A DNA stretch of 6,801 nt from Propionibacteriaceae bacterium (lineage in GTDB: Bacteria; Actinomycetota; Actinomycetes; Propionibacteriales; Propionibacteriaceae), in the NCBI GenBank assembly GCA_031282235.1, contig JAITED010000058.1, positions 1 through 6,801 of the forward strand. Reading direction: 5' to 3'. Below are positions 1 through 6,655 of this stretch, piece after piece. Under the pieces are notes generated by a model. The model had not been told where the DNA came from. It searched no databases and saw only the letters and a program-made list of their open reading frames with translations. Numbering within the stretch: the first letter of the stretch is position 1; the number at the start of each line of letters is the position of its first letter. Both the position numbers and the translations under genes were made by a program.

Positions 1-987
1 GAAGCCCGGGTTGTTGGCAACGATACCGACTGCACGGCCATCGAGCCTAGCGAACGCCACAACGGCGTTACGCGCGTACTCTTCCTGCACCTGAAGAATC
101 GAACCGGTGTCGAAAATCCGCCCCAACATGTCGAGCAGATCGTAGGCCTTGTTGTCATCATCAGGAATGATTTCGTTGAGCGCCTCATCCATACGGGTGG
201 GGGAGTCTTTCGTCGCTACCAACGGGGTGTCCTCGTTGTTGTTCTGCGGCAGATAACTCAGAATCTTCTTTACCAACTCGATGGCGGCATCGTCGTCGGG
301 AGCCCGGAACTGCGCCACGCCGGAGCGCTGCGTGTGAACCGTGGAACCGCCGAGTTCTTCCTGCGTGACATCTTCACCGGTGACGGACTTAACAACGCCC
401 GGGCCGGTGAGGAACATGTAGGAAGTACCGTCAACCATGATGGTGAGGTCGGTCAACGCTGGTGAATACACCGCGCCACCGGCACAGGGACCCATAATCA
501 CAGAGATCTGCGGGATCACGCCGCTGGCGAGTACGTTACGGCAGAAAACTTCGCCGTACGCAGCCAGGGAGTAGACGCCCTCTTGAACGCGGGCGCCGCC
601 CGAGTCGTTCAAGCCGATGCAGGGGATACCTGCTTCGAGACAGAGATCCTGGATTTTGTTAATCTTCTGAGCCTGCACCGAGGAGAACGAGCCACCCAGG
701 ATGGTGAAATCCTGAGCGAACACGCCAACGGAACGCCCGTTGACCTCGCCGAAGCCGGTCACAACGCCATCACCAGGGAACTTCTTCTTATCCATGTCGA
801 AGTCAATCTTGGTGTGTTGTGCCAGCGCGCCGAGTTCAAGGAACGTGCCCTTGTCTAGGAACTTATCGATGCGCTCACGAGCGGTGTATTTGCCGCTCTG
901 GTGCTGTTTGTCAATGGCGGATTGCCCGCCACCGAGCAGGGAGCGCTCACGCAACTCCCGGAATTTCGTTAATCTTTGGTCGGCCAT
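1..987 (-). CDS. pccB: Acyl-CoA carboxylase beta chain (propionyl-CoA carboxylase type), N-terminal 329 residues, cut by window edge
   Basis: This is the carboxyltransferase (beta) subunit of a biotin-dependent acyl-CoA carboxylase. It moves the carboxyl group from carboxybiotin on the alpha chain to an acyl-CoA in the cytoplasm. Translating the minus strand from the ATG at 987-985 gives an open frame to base 1 with no stop. Visible family motifs are GGARVQEGV (from residue 130), GPCAGGAVYSPA (166-177, the glycine-rich oxyanion/CoA region), FLTGPGVVKSVT (192-203) and EDVTQEELGG (205-214). The N-terminus (MADQRLTKF, then ARERID) is typical of the family, and AAGGAAGTGAG lies just before the ATG. 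Family members are about 510-530 residues, so the C-terminal carboxyltransferase half is missing. That half holds the residue known to separate propionyl- from acetyl-CoA preference in Streptomyces PccB/AccB. Substrate is therefore not settled; methylmalonyl-CoA decarboxylase alpha or a general AccD are alternatives. It is divergent from the ECF operon. Confidence 0.93.
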   Translation of the reverse strand, partial: MADQRLTKFRELRERSLLGGGQSAIDKQHQSGKYTARERIDKFLDKGTFLELGALAQHTKIDFDMDKKKFPGDGVVTGFGEVNGRSVGVFAQDFTILGGSFSSVQAQKINKIQDLCLEAGIPCIGLNDSGGARVQEGVYSLAAYGEVFCRNVLASGVIPQISVIMGPCAGGAVYSPALTDLTIMVDGTSYMFLTGPGVVKSVTGEDVTQEELGGSTVHTQRSGVAQFRAPDDDAAIELVKKILSYLPQNNNEDTPLVATKDSPTRMDEALNEIIPDDDNKAYDLLDMLGRIFDTGSILQVQEEYARNAVVAFARLDGRAVGIVANNPGF

Positions 988-1050
988 CTCACTTCCTTGT
1001 TCGCGCCGTGCCAGACCGCGGCCTTAAATAACAACTAGTCAGGCATGTTA

Positions 1051-1072
1051 CCGGCAGGCAGATGCCTGTCGG
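1051..1072. promoter_or_regulatory. 22-bp near-perfect palindrome, candidate operator or stem-loop
   Basis: The arms CCGGCAGGCA and TGCCTGTCGG pair at every position, apart from one G/T that would be a wobble pair in RNA, and they meet directly with no spacer. A third half-site, CAGGCAT (1040-1046), lies 15 bp left of the same sequence element in the palindrome and can pair with ATGCCTG (1062-1068). Position midway between divergent genes fits an operator for one or both. It has no following T-tract, so it is not a typical terminator. No known regulator is identified. Confidence 0.45.
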
Positions 1073-1211
1073 AACTCAACTACCCTAGCACGAGCATTAG
1101 TAACATGTCGCATACGCCACCGCATAATGAACATCGCGCGTCGGGTCTACCTGTTGTATCTTTAATTTATCGCTTCTTTAAGCGTTTGGACGAATGCAAC
1201 GGTTAAACGTC

Positions 1212-1217
1212 AGGAGG
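1212..1217 (+). promoter_or_regulatory. Strong ribosome binding site of the S component gene
   Basis: A full AGGAGG stands 5 nt before the ATG at 1223 and only 2 nt before an in-frame GTG at 1220. The spacing therefore selects ATG 1223 as the start. Confidence 0.85.
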
Positions 1218-1222
1218 ACGTG

Positions 1223-1894
1223 ATGACTAACAAAACTAGTGTTTTCAACCTTATGGGGCTATTACTCATCCCGGTGGGCGTGGCGCTCGATTTTGCGCTC
1301 GGCAGTTTGGCACTCACCCTCAAGCTACCCATCTTCTTGGATTCCGTAGGGCATATCTTGGCAGGTGCCCTAGGCGGCCCGGTCATCGGTGCCGTCACCG
1401 GTTTCTTGGGTGTAATGACCAACTCAATGTTTGCAGCGGACGCGGTGGTTTGGGCGTTCCAAGGCGCAGCTATCGGTTTAGTGGTCGGGTTGTTGGCGTG
1501 GACGGGGCTGTTGAAAGGTTGGCCGAAGATCATCTTGTCAACTGTGATTGTCATCGTGCTTTCTGTTGCCATGTCGGCGGGCATCAGTTACGTGGTGTAC
1601 GGCGGCTTTGATGGCTACGGCATCTCGGCGGTACGCGCTGCGCTGGTGAAGGCTGGTATGTCGCTGGAGTTGGCTATCGTGCTTACGTCGTTTGTCGCGG
1701 AGTTTATCGACAAAGTGTTGTCAATGGCGGTGCCGGTGGTGGTTATCGGTCTGATGAGTGACCGGCTGCTGCTGAAGTTCCCGGTGGGGCCGGCGCTGCG
1801 CGACCTAGAGTTGGAACCTGAGGTGCCGAGTGCAGCCCCGAGCGCAACAACGCCGGGCGCGGGGTCTGGATACGGTACATACGGTGATAACTGA
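1223..1894 (+). CDS. ECF transporter substrate-binding (S) component, substrate unknown
   Basis: This is a 223-residue hydrophobic membrane protein that should capture the substrate of an energy-coupling-factor importer. About six membrane segments are suggested by hydrophobicity: roughly 9-32, 42-64, 73-94, 102-124, 148-165 and 166-183. A motif LPIFLDSVGHILAGALGGP (35-53) resembles the 'LP.(F/Y)LD..G..LAG.LLGP' stretch in several S-component families, and T and A genes follow directly. The charged, low-complexity tail after about residue 193 is rich in Pro, Ala, Ser and Gly (ending GYGTYGDN) and probably cytoplasmic or disordered. The size is usual for S components, which are about 180-230 residues. 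The sequence does not look like BioY, and I cannot match it firmly to RibU, ThiT, PdxU or another assigned family, so no substrate is proposed. The start is fixed by AGGAGG at 1212. Confidence 0.85.
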   Translation: MTNKTSVFNLMGLLLIPVGVALDFALGSLALTLKLPIFLDSVGHILAGALGGPVIGAVTGFLGVMTNSMFAADAVVWAFQGAAIGLVVGLLAWTGLLKGWPKIILSTVIVIVLSVAMSAGISYVVYGGFDGYGISAVRAALVKAGMSLELAIVLTSFVAEFIDKVLSMAVPVVVIGLMSDRLLLKFPVGPALRDLELEPEVPSAAPSATTPGAGSGYGTYGDN

Positions 1895-1916
1895 TACGAC
1901 GATAACTAGGGCGTTT

Positions 1917-1988
1917 GTGAGTGTTACCCCGGCTGCTGCGGTGGCGTTTGCAGCTCGCCTCCATCACTTATCAGTGCTAAGTGAGTGA
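1917..1988 (+). other. Possible 23-codon leader ORF in the S-T gap
   Basis: The 90-bp gap between S and T contains a GTG-started frame (beginning VSVTPAAAV) preceded by AGGG with 5-nt spacing. Its TGA stop (1986-1988) overlaps the GTG start of the T gene (1985-1987). This could couple translation into T. It is short, has no recognised similarity and may be chance. Confidence 0.18.
1964..1984 (+). promoter_or_regulatory. Perfect 7-bp stem-loop flush with the T-component start codon
   Basis: TCACTTA (1964-1970) and TAAGTGA (1978-1984) are exact reverse complements around a 7-nt loop (TCAGTGC), and the next base is the G of GTG 1985. The right arm contains the only SD-like stretch before that start (AAGTGAG). 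In mRNA the stem would hide it. A smaller alternative stem CACT/AGTG (1965-1968 with 1973-1976) is also possible. It has no T-tract, so it is probably not a terminator. Confidence 0.4.
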
Positions 1989-2773
1989 GTGACGCACGGC
2001 GTATGTACGAGCCAGTAGCCCCGATAGGCAACGCCATCCAGCGCGCCAACCCTTTAGTTGTGTGCTGCTTGGTGGTGTGCTGCCTAGTGGCTGGGCTGTT
2101 CATCGGCCCAAAATACCTGCTGGTTTTCCTGCCGCTGTCGGCGCTGCTGGTGGCGTATGCAGGCTATCTGAAACGCTATCTGTTGCTGCTGGCGGCGGTG
2201 ATGCTGCCCACGGTCACGCTGATGTTCGTGCTGCAGTTGTTGGCGAATGAGGGCGGGGCGGTGTATTGGCAGTGGTGGATTATCCGGCTCACCGAAGTGG
2301 GGCTGGGCAACGCCATACGCTACACCGCTCGGTTTATCACCATCGGTTCTGCGGTGTTCACTATCGCCTGTTTAGTACGGCTGCCGCGTTTCACCAGGGC
2401 GTTGGAGCAGTGGGGGATTAACCCCAAAGTGACATACGTACTGCAATCCACGGTGCTGATTATCCCGGAGATGAAGAAGCGCGCGGACGTGATTATGGAT
2501 GCGCAGCGCGCCCGGGGCATTGAGACGGATGCCAACCTCAAGGTGCGCATGAAGGCGCTGATACCGGCGGCGGCTCCGCTGATTTTGAGCGCGCTCACCT
2601 CGGTGGAGGAGCGGGCGTTGTCGCTGGAGGCGCGGGGGATGACCCTGCCGGGCAAGCGTACCGCGCTGCTACAAGTGCCGGATTCAATAGTTGATAAAGT
2701 GGTTTGCGTATTGGCTATCTTGGCTTGTGTAGCGGTGATAGTGGCGATTCAGTCGGGGTGGTGGCAGCCATGA
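1985..2773 (+). CDS. ecfT: ECF transporter transmembrane coupling (T) component EcfT
   Basis: This 262-residue membrane protein links the S component to the ATPase. It shows the two Ala-Arg-Gly signatures of the EcfT/CbiQ family, RARGIE (175-180) and EARGMT (215-220), which lie on the coupling helices that contact the ATPase. Hydrophobic segments occur near 24-60, 64-87, 105-130 and 236-256. The residues around IIPEMKKRADVIMDAQ (159-174) are also typical. An in-frame TGA (1982-1984) immediately precedes GTG 1985, so translation starts there or at ATG 2003. I chose 1985 because AAGTGAG lies upstream while 2003 has nothing SD-like. It overlaps the A gene by ATGA at 2770-2773, implying coupled translation. 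The first membrane segment contains a duplicated LVVCC (24-33), giving four cysteines, which is unusual. Confidence 0.92.
   Translation: MSDARRMYEPVAPIGNAIQRANPLVVCCLVVCCLVAGLFIGPKYLLVFLPLSALLVAYAGYLKRYLLLLAAVMLPTVTLMFVLQLLANEGGAVYWQWWIIRLTEVGLGNAIRYTARFITIGSAVFTIACLVRLPRFTRALEQWGINPKVTYVLQSTVLIIPEMKKRADVIMDAQRARGIETDANLKVRMKALIPAAAPLILSALTSVEERALSLEARGMTLPGKRTALLQVPDSIVDKVVCVLAILACVAVIVAIQSGWWQP
2054..2083 (+). repeat. 15-bp imperfect tandem duplication inside the T gene
   Basis: Two adjacent 15-bp units (2054-2068 and 2069-2083) match at 13 of 15 positions and each encode LVVCC. The unit length is a multiple of three, so the frame is kept. The pattern suggests a slippage duplication in the first membrane segment. 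Confidence 0.6.
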
Positions 2774-4554
2774 ACGACACCGCTAAAGCTGCTGCAGCGA
2801 TAGAGATAACTGGGCTTTCTTTCACGTATCCGTTATCCAGACATCCGGCGCTGCGCGGCATAGATTTGACGGTCGCGCCGGGGGAGTGGGTGTCCATCAT
2901 CGGGGCGAATGGGGCGGGGAAGTCCACGCTCGCTCAGGCGATTCGTGGGTTGGTGCCGCAGTTTTCGAAAGGCGAACTGGACGGTACGGTACGGGTGCGC
3001 GGTCGGGATTTGGCGGGGGGCAGCGTGGGCGAACTCACGGCAGACGTGGGTTACGTATTCCAAAACCCATTCACCCAGATGACCGGGGTGGCCACCACCG
3101 TGTACGCCGAACTGGCTTACGGACTGGGCAACATGGGGGTGCCGCCGGAGGCAATACGCAGTCGCGTCGATGCGATGCTGGAGGCGACCAATCTGGTGCC
3201 GCTGGCGGCGCGCAGCCCGTTTGAGCTTTCCGGTGGGCAACAGCAGCGCGTGGCGTTGGCGTCCATTCTGGTGATGGAACAGCCGATTTTGGTGATTGAC
3301 GAACCCACCAGTCAGTTAGACCCAGAGACTACAGCGGCGATGTTTGAGCTGATTGCGACCGCCCACGCTGCCGGGCGCACCGTGGTGCTGGTGGAGCACA
3401 AGATGGAGCAGGTGGCGCGGTTCTCTGACCGAGTGATACTGCTCTCCGACGGCGAGATAGCGCTGAGCGGCACGCCCGCCGAGGTGTTCTCCAACCCGGC
3501 CTGCGAACGCTACGGGGTGCGGTTGCCGGAGGCCATGTATCTGGAGCGGGCGCTGGAGCGCCGGGGGTTCGTACTGCCGGGGCGGGCGCTCTCGGTTACG
3601 GAACTGGCCGGGCAGTTGCAAAAGTTGGGGGCGCATCCGGTGGGCGCTGGAGAACCAGCGGAGATACCGGATACGACGACGGTTGCGAAGCCTGCGGAGC
3701 CGGAACCGGTCATAATACGGAAACCGCTTAACGGTGAGCCGCTGGTGGAGATTGATAATGTGAGCTTCACGTATCCCGGCGGGGTGGAAGCGGTACATGA
3801 AGTGAGTCTGGCGCTCAGCGCGGGGGAGTCGGTGGCCATCATCGGCCAAAACGGAGCCGGGAAAACCACCCTCGCCAAACTGGTGAACGGGCTGCTGCGC
3901 CCCAGCAGTGGGGAAGTGCGCATCGCGGGGCACGCCACCACCGAGTGGACGGCAGCTGAAACCGCGCGGCGCGTGGGGTACGTATTCCAAAACCCCGATG
4001 ACCAGATTTTCAACAAAACTGTGCTGGATGAAGTGGAGTACGCGCTGCGTCGCCTAGGGTTGCCGGAGGTCGAACGGAAGCGCCGCGTTGATGCAGCGCT
4101 GGAACTCACCGGATTAAGCGATAGGCGTAGTGCGAACCCGTATGATTTGCCGCTCAGTGTGCGCAAGTTTGTCACTATCGCTTCCGTAATCGCGCTGGAC
4201 ACCGCGGTGCTGCTGTTTGATGAGCCCACCGCCGGGCAAGATTTGGCTGGCCTGAACCGGCTCATCGCCATCCTGCGGGAGCTGTCCCGGCGCGGCAAAG
4301 CGGTGGTGACCATCACGCACGACATGGAGTTCGTATCACAACACTTCGCTCGTACCATCGTGATGGCGGACAGGCAGGTGCTCGCCGACACTCCCACTGA
4401 GCGCACCTTCTACCTAGACGCAGTGATAGCAAAAGCGATGGTGAATCAACCCGCGTTTGTGCAGTTGACTAGGCATTTCTGTGCCTCCGACATCGGGCTT
4501 AGCATGGACAAACTGGCCGACGTCATAGCCCAATCTGGCGCCAATACGGGGTAG
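2770..4554 (+). CDS. ecfA: ECF transporter ATPase (A) component with two fused ABC domains
   Basis: This 594-residue cytoplasmic ATPase powers the ECF importer. Domain 1 (about 10-245) has Walker A GANGAGKST (45-53), Q-loop VFQNP (Q98), signature LSGGQ (153-157), Walker B LVIDEPT (E178 catalytic) and switch H210. A linker of about 75 residues, rich in Pro, Glu and Thr near 293-315, leads to domain 2 (about 324-550). That domain has Walker A GQNGAGKTT (359-367), VFQNP (Q408), Walker B LLFDEPT (E485) and H517. The signature of domain 2 is degenerate: LSVRK (462-466) replaces LSGGQ, so the two ATP sites should not be equivalent. This also occurs, as I recall, in other fused actinobacterial ECF ATPases. 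The C-terminal tail (about 550-594) is extra. I chose ATG 2770 because it overlaps the T stop as ATGA; the longer start at 2704 would lie inside the T gene. The fusion replaces the usual separate EcfA1 and EcfA2. Confidence 0.93.
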   Translation: MNDTAKAAAAIEITGLSFTYPLSRHPALRGIDLTVAPGEWVSIIGANGAGKSTLAQAIRGLVPQFSKGELDGTVRVRGRDLAGGSVGELTADVGYVFQNPFTQMTGVATTVYAELAYGLGNMGVPPEAIRSRVDAMLEATNLVPLAARSPFELSGGQQQRVALASILVMEQPILVIDEPTSQLDPETTAAMFELIATAHAAGRTVVLVEHKMEQVARFSDRVILLSDGEIALSGTPAEVFSNPACERYGVRLPEAMYLERALERRGFVLPGRALSVTELAGQLQKLGAHPVGAGEPAEIPDTTTVAKPAEPEPVIIRKPLNGEPLVEIDNVSFTYPGGVEAVHEVSLALSAGESVAIIGQNGAGKTTLAKLVNGLLRPSSGEVRIAGHATTEWTAAETARRVGYVFQNPDDQIFNKTVLDEVEYALRRLGLPEVERKRRVDAALELTGLSDRRSANPYDLPLSVRKFVTIASVIALDTAVLLFDEPTAGQDLAGLNRLIAILRELSRRGKAVVTITHDMEFVSQHFARTIVMADRQVLADTPTERTFYLDAVIAKAMVNQPAFVQLTRHFCASDIGLSMDKLADVIAQSGANTG

Positions 4555-4561
4555 TCGCCGC

Positions 4562-4574
4562 AGCGGGCACCGCT
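4562..4574. terminator. Small hairpin between converging A gene and pfp (weak terminator candidate)
   Basis: AGCGG (4562-4566) and CCGCT (4570-4574) form a perfect 5-bp stem with a 3-nt loop in the 19-bp gap between converging stops. Its last base is part of the pfp stop codon. Neither side has a T-tract, so efficient intrinsic termination is doubtful. Confidence 0.22.
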
Positions 4575-5779
4575 TAGATTTGGCCGATGTCCTGCAACAA
4601 ATCCTGATACCAGCCCAACGTCGCGTCAAACGGCTTATGCCCAGCGATACGCTTGAAATCAACGGTGGTGAGTTCGTCGTTTGCTTCCTCATCCAAGCCG
4701 ACAACCCCGGAGCGCCCGGCCAGCGCGGAGGTCACTGCCAGTACGGCGCTGCGCTGGATGAGCGCCAAATCCTCGGCGTTTGAGGGCGCAGAACGGCTAA
4801 AGTAACCGGACTTGAACACCAACACTTTCTTCGCCCCAATCAGCGCCGCGAACTGGTTGGCAAACCACTCCCCAGGGTTGATGGCATCAAGTTTGACGTG
4901 CCCAAAAGCGTCGCGCGGGATGTCAACCCCAGCTTTCTCCAGTTCGGAGATGATTTGGCTCACCCCGGCACCCTCTGAGATGAACAGGTTGACGCATCCA
5001 ATTTCATCCATCACCGCCTTTAGGCGCTCTGCTTCGGCGGCGATGGCGACCGGAACCTCCGGGATGTACAGCGCGTGTACGTCCCAGGATTCCCGGGTTA
5101 GCCCCACCTCCGGTAGCCACTGCTGCGCATCAAGCCAAGCGCGGTAACGGCGGGTGGTCTCGGCGGCGAGATAGCCGCAGTTGCGCCCCATAATCTCATG
5201 CACGATGAGTACGCGGGAGTTGGCGTTGTGTTCCGCGATGACGTTGGTGGCGAACTTGGCCCCTTGCTCCGCTGCCGTCCAAGCCCCCAGCGACTGCCGA
5301 ATCGGCACGATGTCGTTGTCAATAGTTTTTGGTAAGCCAACCACAGTGAGCGGGTATTGGTTTTCACTCAGATACGCTGCCAAATCAGCGGCAGTGGTGT
5401 TGGTGTCGTCCCCGCCGATGGTGTGTAGTACGTCCACGCCGTCTTTCACCAACTGGTCGGCGGCCATCTGGAGCGGGTCAACTCCCTCCGGCACCAAACC
5501 GCGCCGTACCAAATCGGCGGTGTTGGTGAGTTTCACCCGCGAGTTGCCGATGGGGGAGCCGCCGAAAGCGTACAGCCGGGCGATATGGGACTTGATTTCG
5601 GGGGTGAACGCGATGCTATCACCTTGCAACAGCCCTTCGTATCCGTGCCGGTATCCGATGATTTCAACCTCGGGAGCCACCTGCGAATACTGCTCCACCA
5701 GCGCAGCGATAGCGGATGACAAGCAGGGGGCGTACCCGCCCGCGGTGAGAAAAGCGACCTTAGCGACCGTATGTGACAT
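4574..5779 (-). CDS. pfp: Pyrophosphate-dependent 6-phosphofructokinase (PPi-PFK)
   Basis: This 401-residue cytoplasmic enzyme interconverts fructose 6-phosphate and fructose 1,6-bisphosphate using pyrophosphate as donor. The reaction is reversible and serves glycolysis or gluconeogenesis. It opens with the phosphate-binding loop TAGGYAPCLSSA (12-23). GGDD (122-125) has Asp125 where ATP-dependent enzymes such as E. coli PfkA have Gly104. PKTIDND (150-156) has Lys151 where PfkA has Gly124. Asp125 and Lys151 together are the accepted mark of PPi use. Asp154 corresponds to the catalytic base, and MGRN (197-200) contributes substrate contacts. From memory the sequence is very close to the Propionibacterium freudenreichii enzyme of about 404 residues, so it appears complete. 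The ATG at 5779-5777 is preceded by TAGGAA with suitable spacing. It lies 83 bp downstream of the sigma-like gene on the same strand and could share its transcript. Confidence 0.95.
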   Translation of the reverse strand: MSHTVAKVAFLTAGGYAPCLSSAIAALVEQYSQVAPEVEIIGYRHGYEGLLQGDSIAFTPEIKSHIARLYAFGGSPIGNSRVKLTNTADLVRRGLVPEGVDPLQMAADQLVKDGVDVLHTIGGDDTNTTAADLAAYLSENQYPLTVVGLPKTIDNDIVPIRQSLGAWTAAEQGAKFATNVIAEHNANSRVLIVHEIMGRNCGYLAAETTRRYRAWLDAQQWLPEVGLTRESWDVHALYIPEVPVAIAAEAERLKAVMDEIGCVNLFISEGAGVSQIISELEKAGVDIPRDAFGHVKLDAINPGEWFANQFAALIGAKKVLVFKSGYFSRSAPSNAEDLALIQRSAVLAVTSALAGRSGVVGLDEEANDELTTVDFKRIAGHKPFDATLGWYQDLLQDIGQI

Positions 5780-5784
5780 TGGCG

Positions 5785-5790
5785 TTCCTA
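5785..5790 (-). promoter_or_regulatory. Ribosome binding site of pfp; rest of the 83-bp gap is featureless
   Basis: TAGGAA on the minus strand stands 5 nt before the ATG and supports this start. In the remaining gap (5791-5862) I see no convincing terminator or promoter; TATGAA on the minus strand (about 5797-5802) lacks a good -35. Confidence 0.6.
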
Positions 5791-5862
5791 ATCAGTTCAT
5801 AGCCCACCTTAAACAGCAGGCCCCTAGCAGTTTTTGCGCTACCAGCTTAGCCGCTTGTCCCG

Positions 5863-6546
5863 CTAGGCGATGGCGTTCAGCAACTCTTGGCGATGTTCCC
5901 GCAGTGCCCTAATGGCAACCGAGCAGCGATAACGTATCATCGCCGGGGTCGTATCGTGCACTCTGGCGGCCTCTACTGGGGTTAAGCCCGCTAGGTATAC
6001 GCTGCGCAGCACCCGAATAGATGCGGCTGGGATGAGCTTACGTCTGGCAGCTAGCTCAATGATTTGTTGGCCTGCAAGCGGCAGTTCGTCTTGCCCCTCG
6101 AACTCCGCGCAGTACGCCGTGTGGGGTTCGGGGAGTTCCGCCATCGCTATCTCGTGTAATTTGACGGCGTGTTCTCGCGAGAGCAGCTTCAAAGCGTCAA
6201 GCGCTATGTTTATGAGTACGGCACGGCGGCGTTTAGCCACAGGGTGCCGCATAATACGTTCCCAGGCGGCTGCGCTGTAGTCTGCGAGGTCAAGGGCAGG
6301 GTCACGCCGACACTGCCAAGCGAGCCGGGGAGCTAGCGCCCGCAGCACCAACTCACCTGCTGCCCGGTTCCCCTCCTGCGCCTGAATGAGCAGTTCGAGC
6401 GCCAAACTATCGTCACCAGCGCGTAGCTGTTTAATAATGATTTCTACTGAAGTATCCGCAAGCCCGGCGCTCAACGTATCAATACGATATGTGAGCTCAT
6501 CGCCGTAAATTTGCGCAACAGTTTTAACCGAAAACACCGATTGCAT
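5863..6546 (-). CDS. Sigma-70-like / helix-turn-helix regulatory protein, function unknown
   Basis: This soluble 227-residue protein appears to have two helical DNA- or polymerase-binding parts. Residues about 45-125 (from AGDDSLALELL through LINIALDALKLLSRE, including a basic KRRR at 105-108) resemble a degenerate sigma region 2. Residues about 172-217 (PAASIRVLRSVYLAGLTPVEA, then an Arg-rich helix with RYRCSVAIRALREH) look like a sigma region 4 helix-turn-helix. The middle, about 131-160, is acidic and carries a Cys (C146). It has no membrane segment and no anti-sigma domain, and no anti-sigma gene is visible beside it. I chose ATG 6546; a TTG at 6552 is an in-frame alternative. No good SD precedes either, so a short-leader or leaderless transcript is possible. 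Sigma activity is inference from pattern; a general HTH regulator is the alternative. Its target is unknown. Confidence 0.72.
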   Translation of the reverse strand: MQSVFSVKTVAQIYGDELTYRIDTLSAGLADTSVEIIIKQLRAGDDSLALELLIQAQEGNRAAGELVLRALAPRLAWQCRRDPALDLADYSAAAWERIMRHPVAKRRRAVLINIALDALKLLSREHAVKLHEIAMAELPEPHTAYCAEFEGQDELPLAGQQIIELAARRKLIPAASIRVLRSVYLAGLTPVEAARVHDTTPAMIRYRCSVAIRALREHRQELLNAIA

Positions 6547-6628
6547 ATCCAAAAGTATCGGTAGTGAATTGTATTAAAAGTAATGATTGAAACGTACTAA
6601 ACGAAAGGTCTTGGATGTTTTATAGCCT

Positions 6629-6640
6629 TTTTTCGAAAAA
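6629..6640. repeat. 12-bp perfect palindrome TTTTTCGAAAAA
   Basis: A self-complementary T-run/A-run element is centred on CG at 6634-6635 in the AT-rich region. It could bend DNA or bind a dimeric regulator. With a pure A/T composition outside the centre it may also be chance. Confidence 0.4.
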
Positions 6641-6655
6641 TCAATAAAAATTGGC

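Larger units (their letters stand above)
988..1222. promoter_or_regulatory. Divergent intergenic region between carboxylase beta gene and ECF operon
   Basis: These 235 bp should hold promoters for both flanking genes, though none matches consensus well. For the rightward operon the best pair I see is TTGTAT (1154-1159) and TTTAAG (1177-1182), spaced 17 bp. The second box lies inside a perfect 5-bp stem-loop (CGCTT-CTTT-AAGCG, 1171-1184). CATAAT (1123-1128) is another possible -10 without a clear -35. CATGTTAC (1044-1051) recurs inverted as GTAACATG (1100-1107). I recognise no riboswitch. Promoter assignments here are weak inference. Confidence 0.4.

Noticed and set aside
583..1031. Three short plus-strand frames opposite the carboxylase beta gene
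   Set aside because: They overlap strongly conserved carboxyltransferase motifs on the other strand and are compositional shadows.
1045..1206. 53-codon plus-strand frame just upstream of the S component
   Set aside because: It has no properly spaced ribosome binding site, covers the palindromic and promoter region, and its peptide is not recognisable.
1223..1894. Biotin transporter BioY, suggested by the neighbouring biotin-dependent carboxylase
   Set aside because: The S protein lacks the BioY-type N-terminal pattern and the LP.FLD..G motif points to a different S family.
3052..3995. 17-bp identical direct repeat (3052-3068 and 3979-3995) within the ATPase gene
   Set aside because: Both copies encode the Q-loop YVFQNP of the two homologous ABC domains, so it reflects domain duplication and motif conservation rather than a separate element.
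3510..4406. Long open frame of 298 codons on the minus strand, antisense to the ECF ATPase
   Set aside because: It lies wholly inside a well-supported ABC ATPase gene, its translation is Ser/Arg-rich without any domain, and it is what high GC third positions produce on the opposite strand.
5181..5912. Open frame of 243 codons on the plus strand across pfp
   Set aside because: It is antisense to the conserved catalytic region of pfp, has no ribosome binding site and shows no recognisable protein features.
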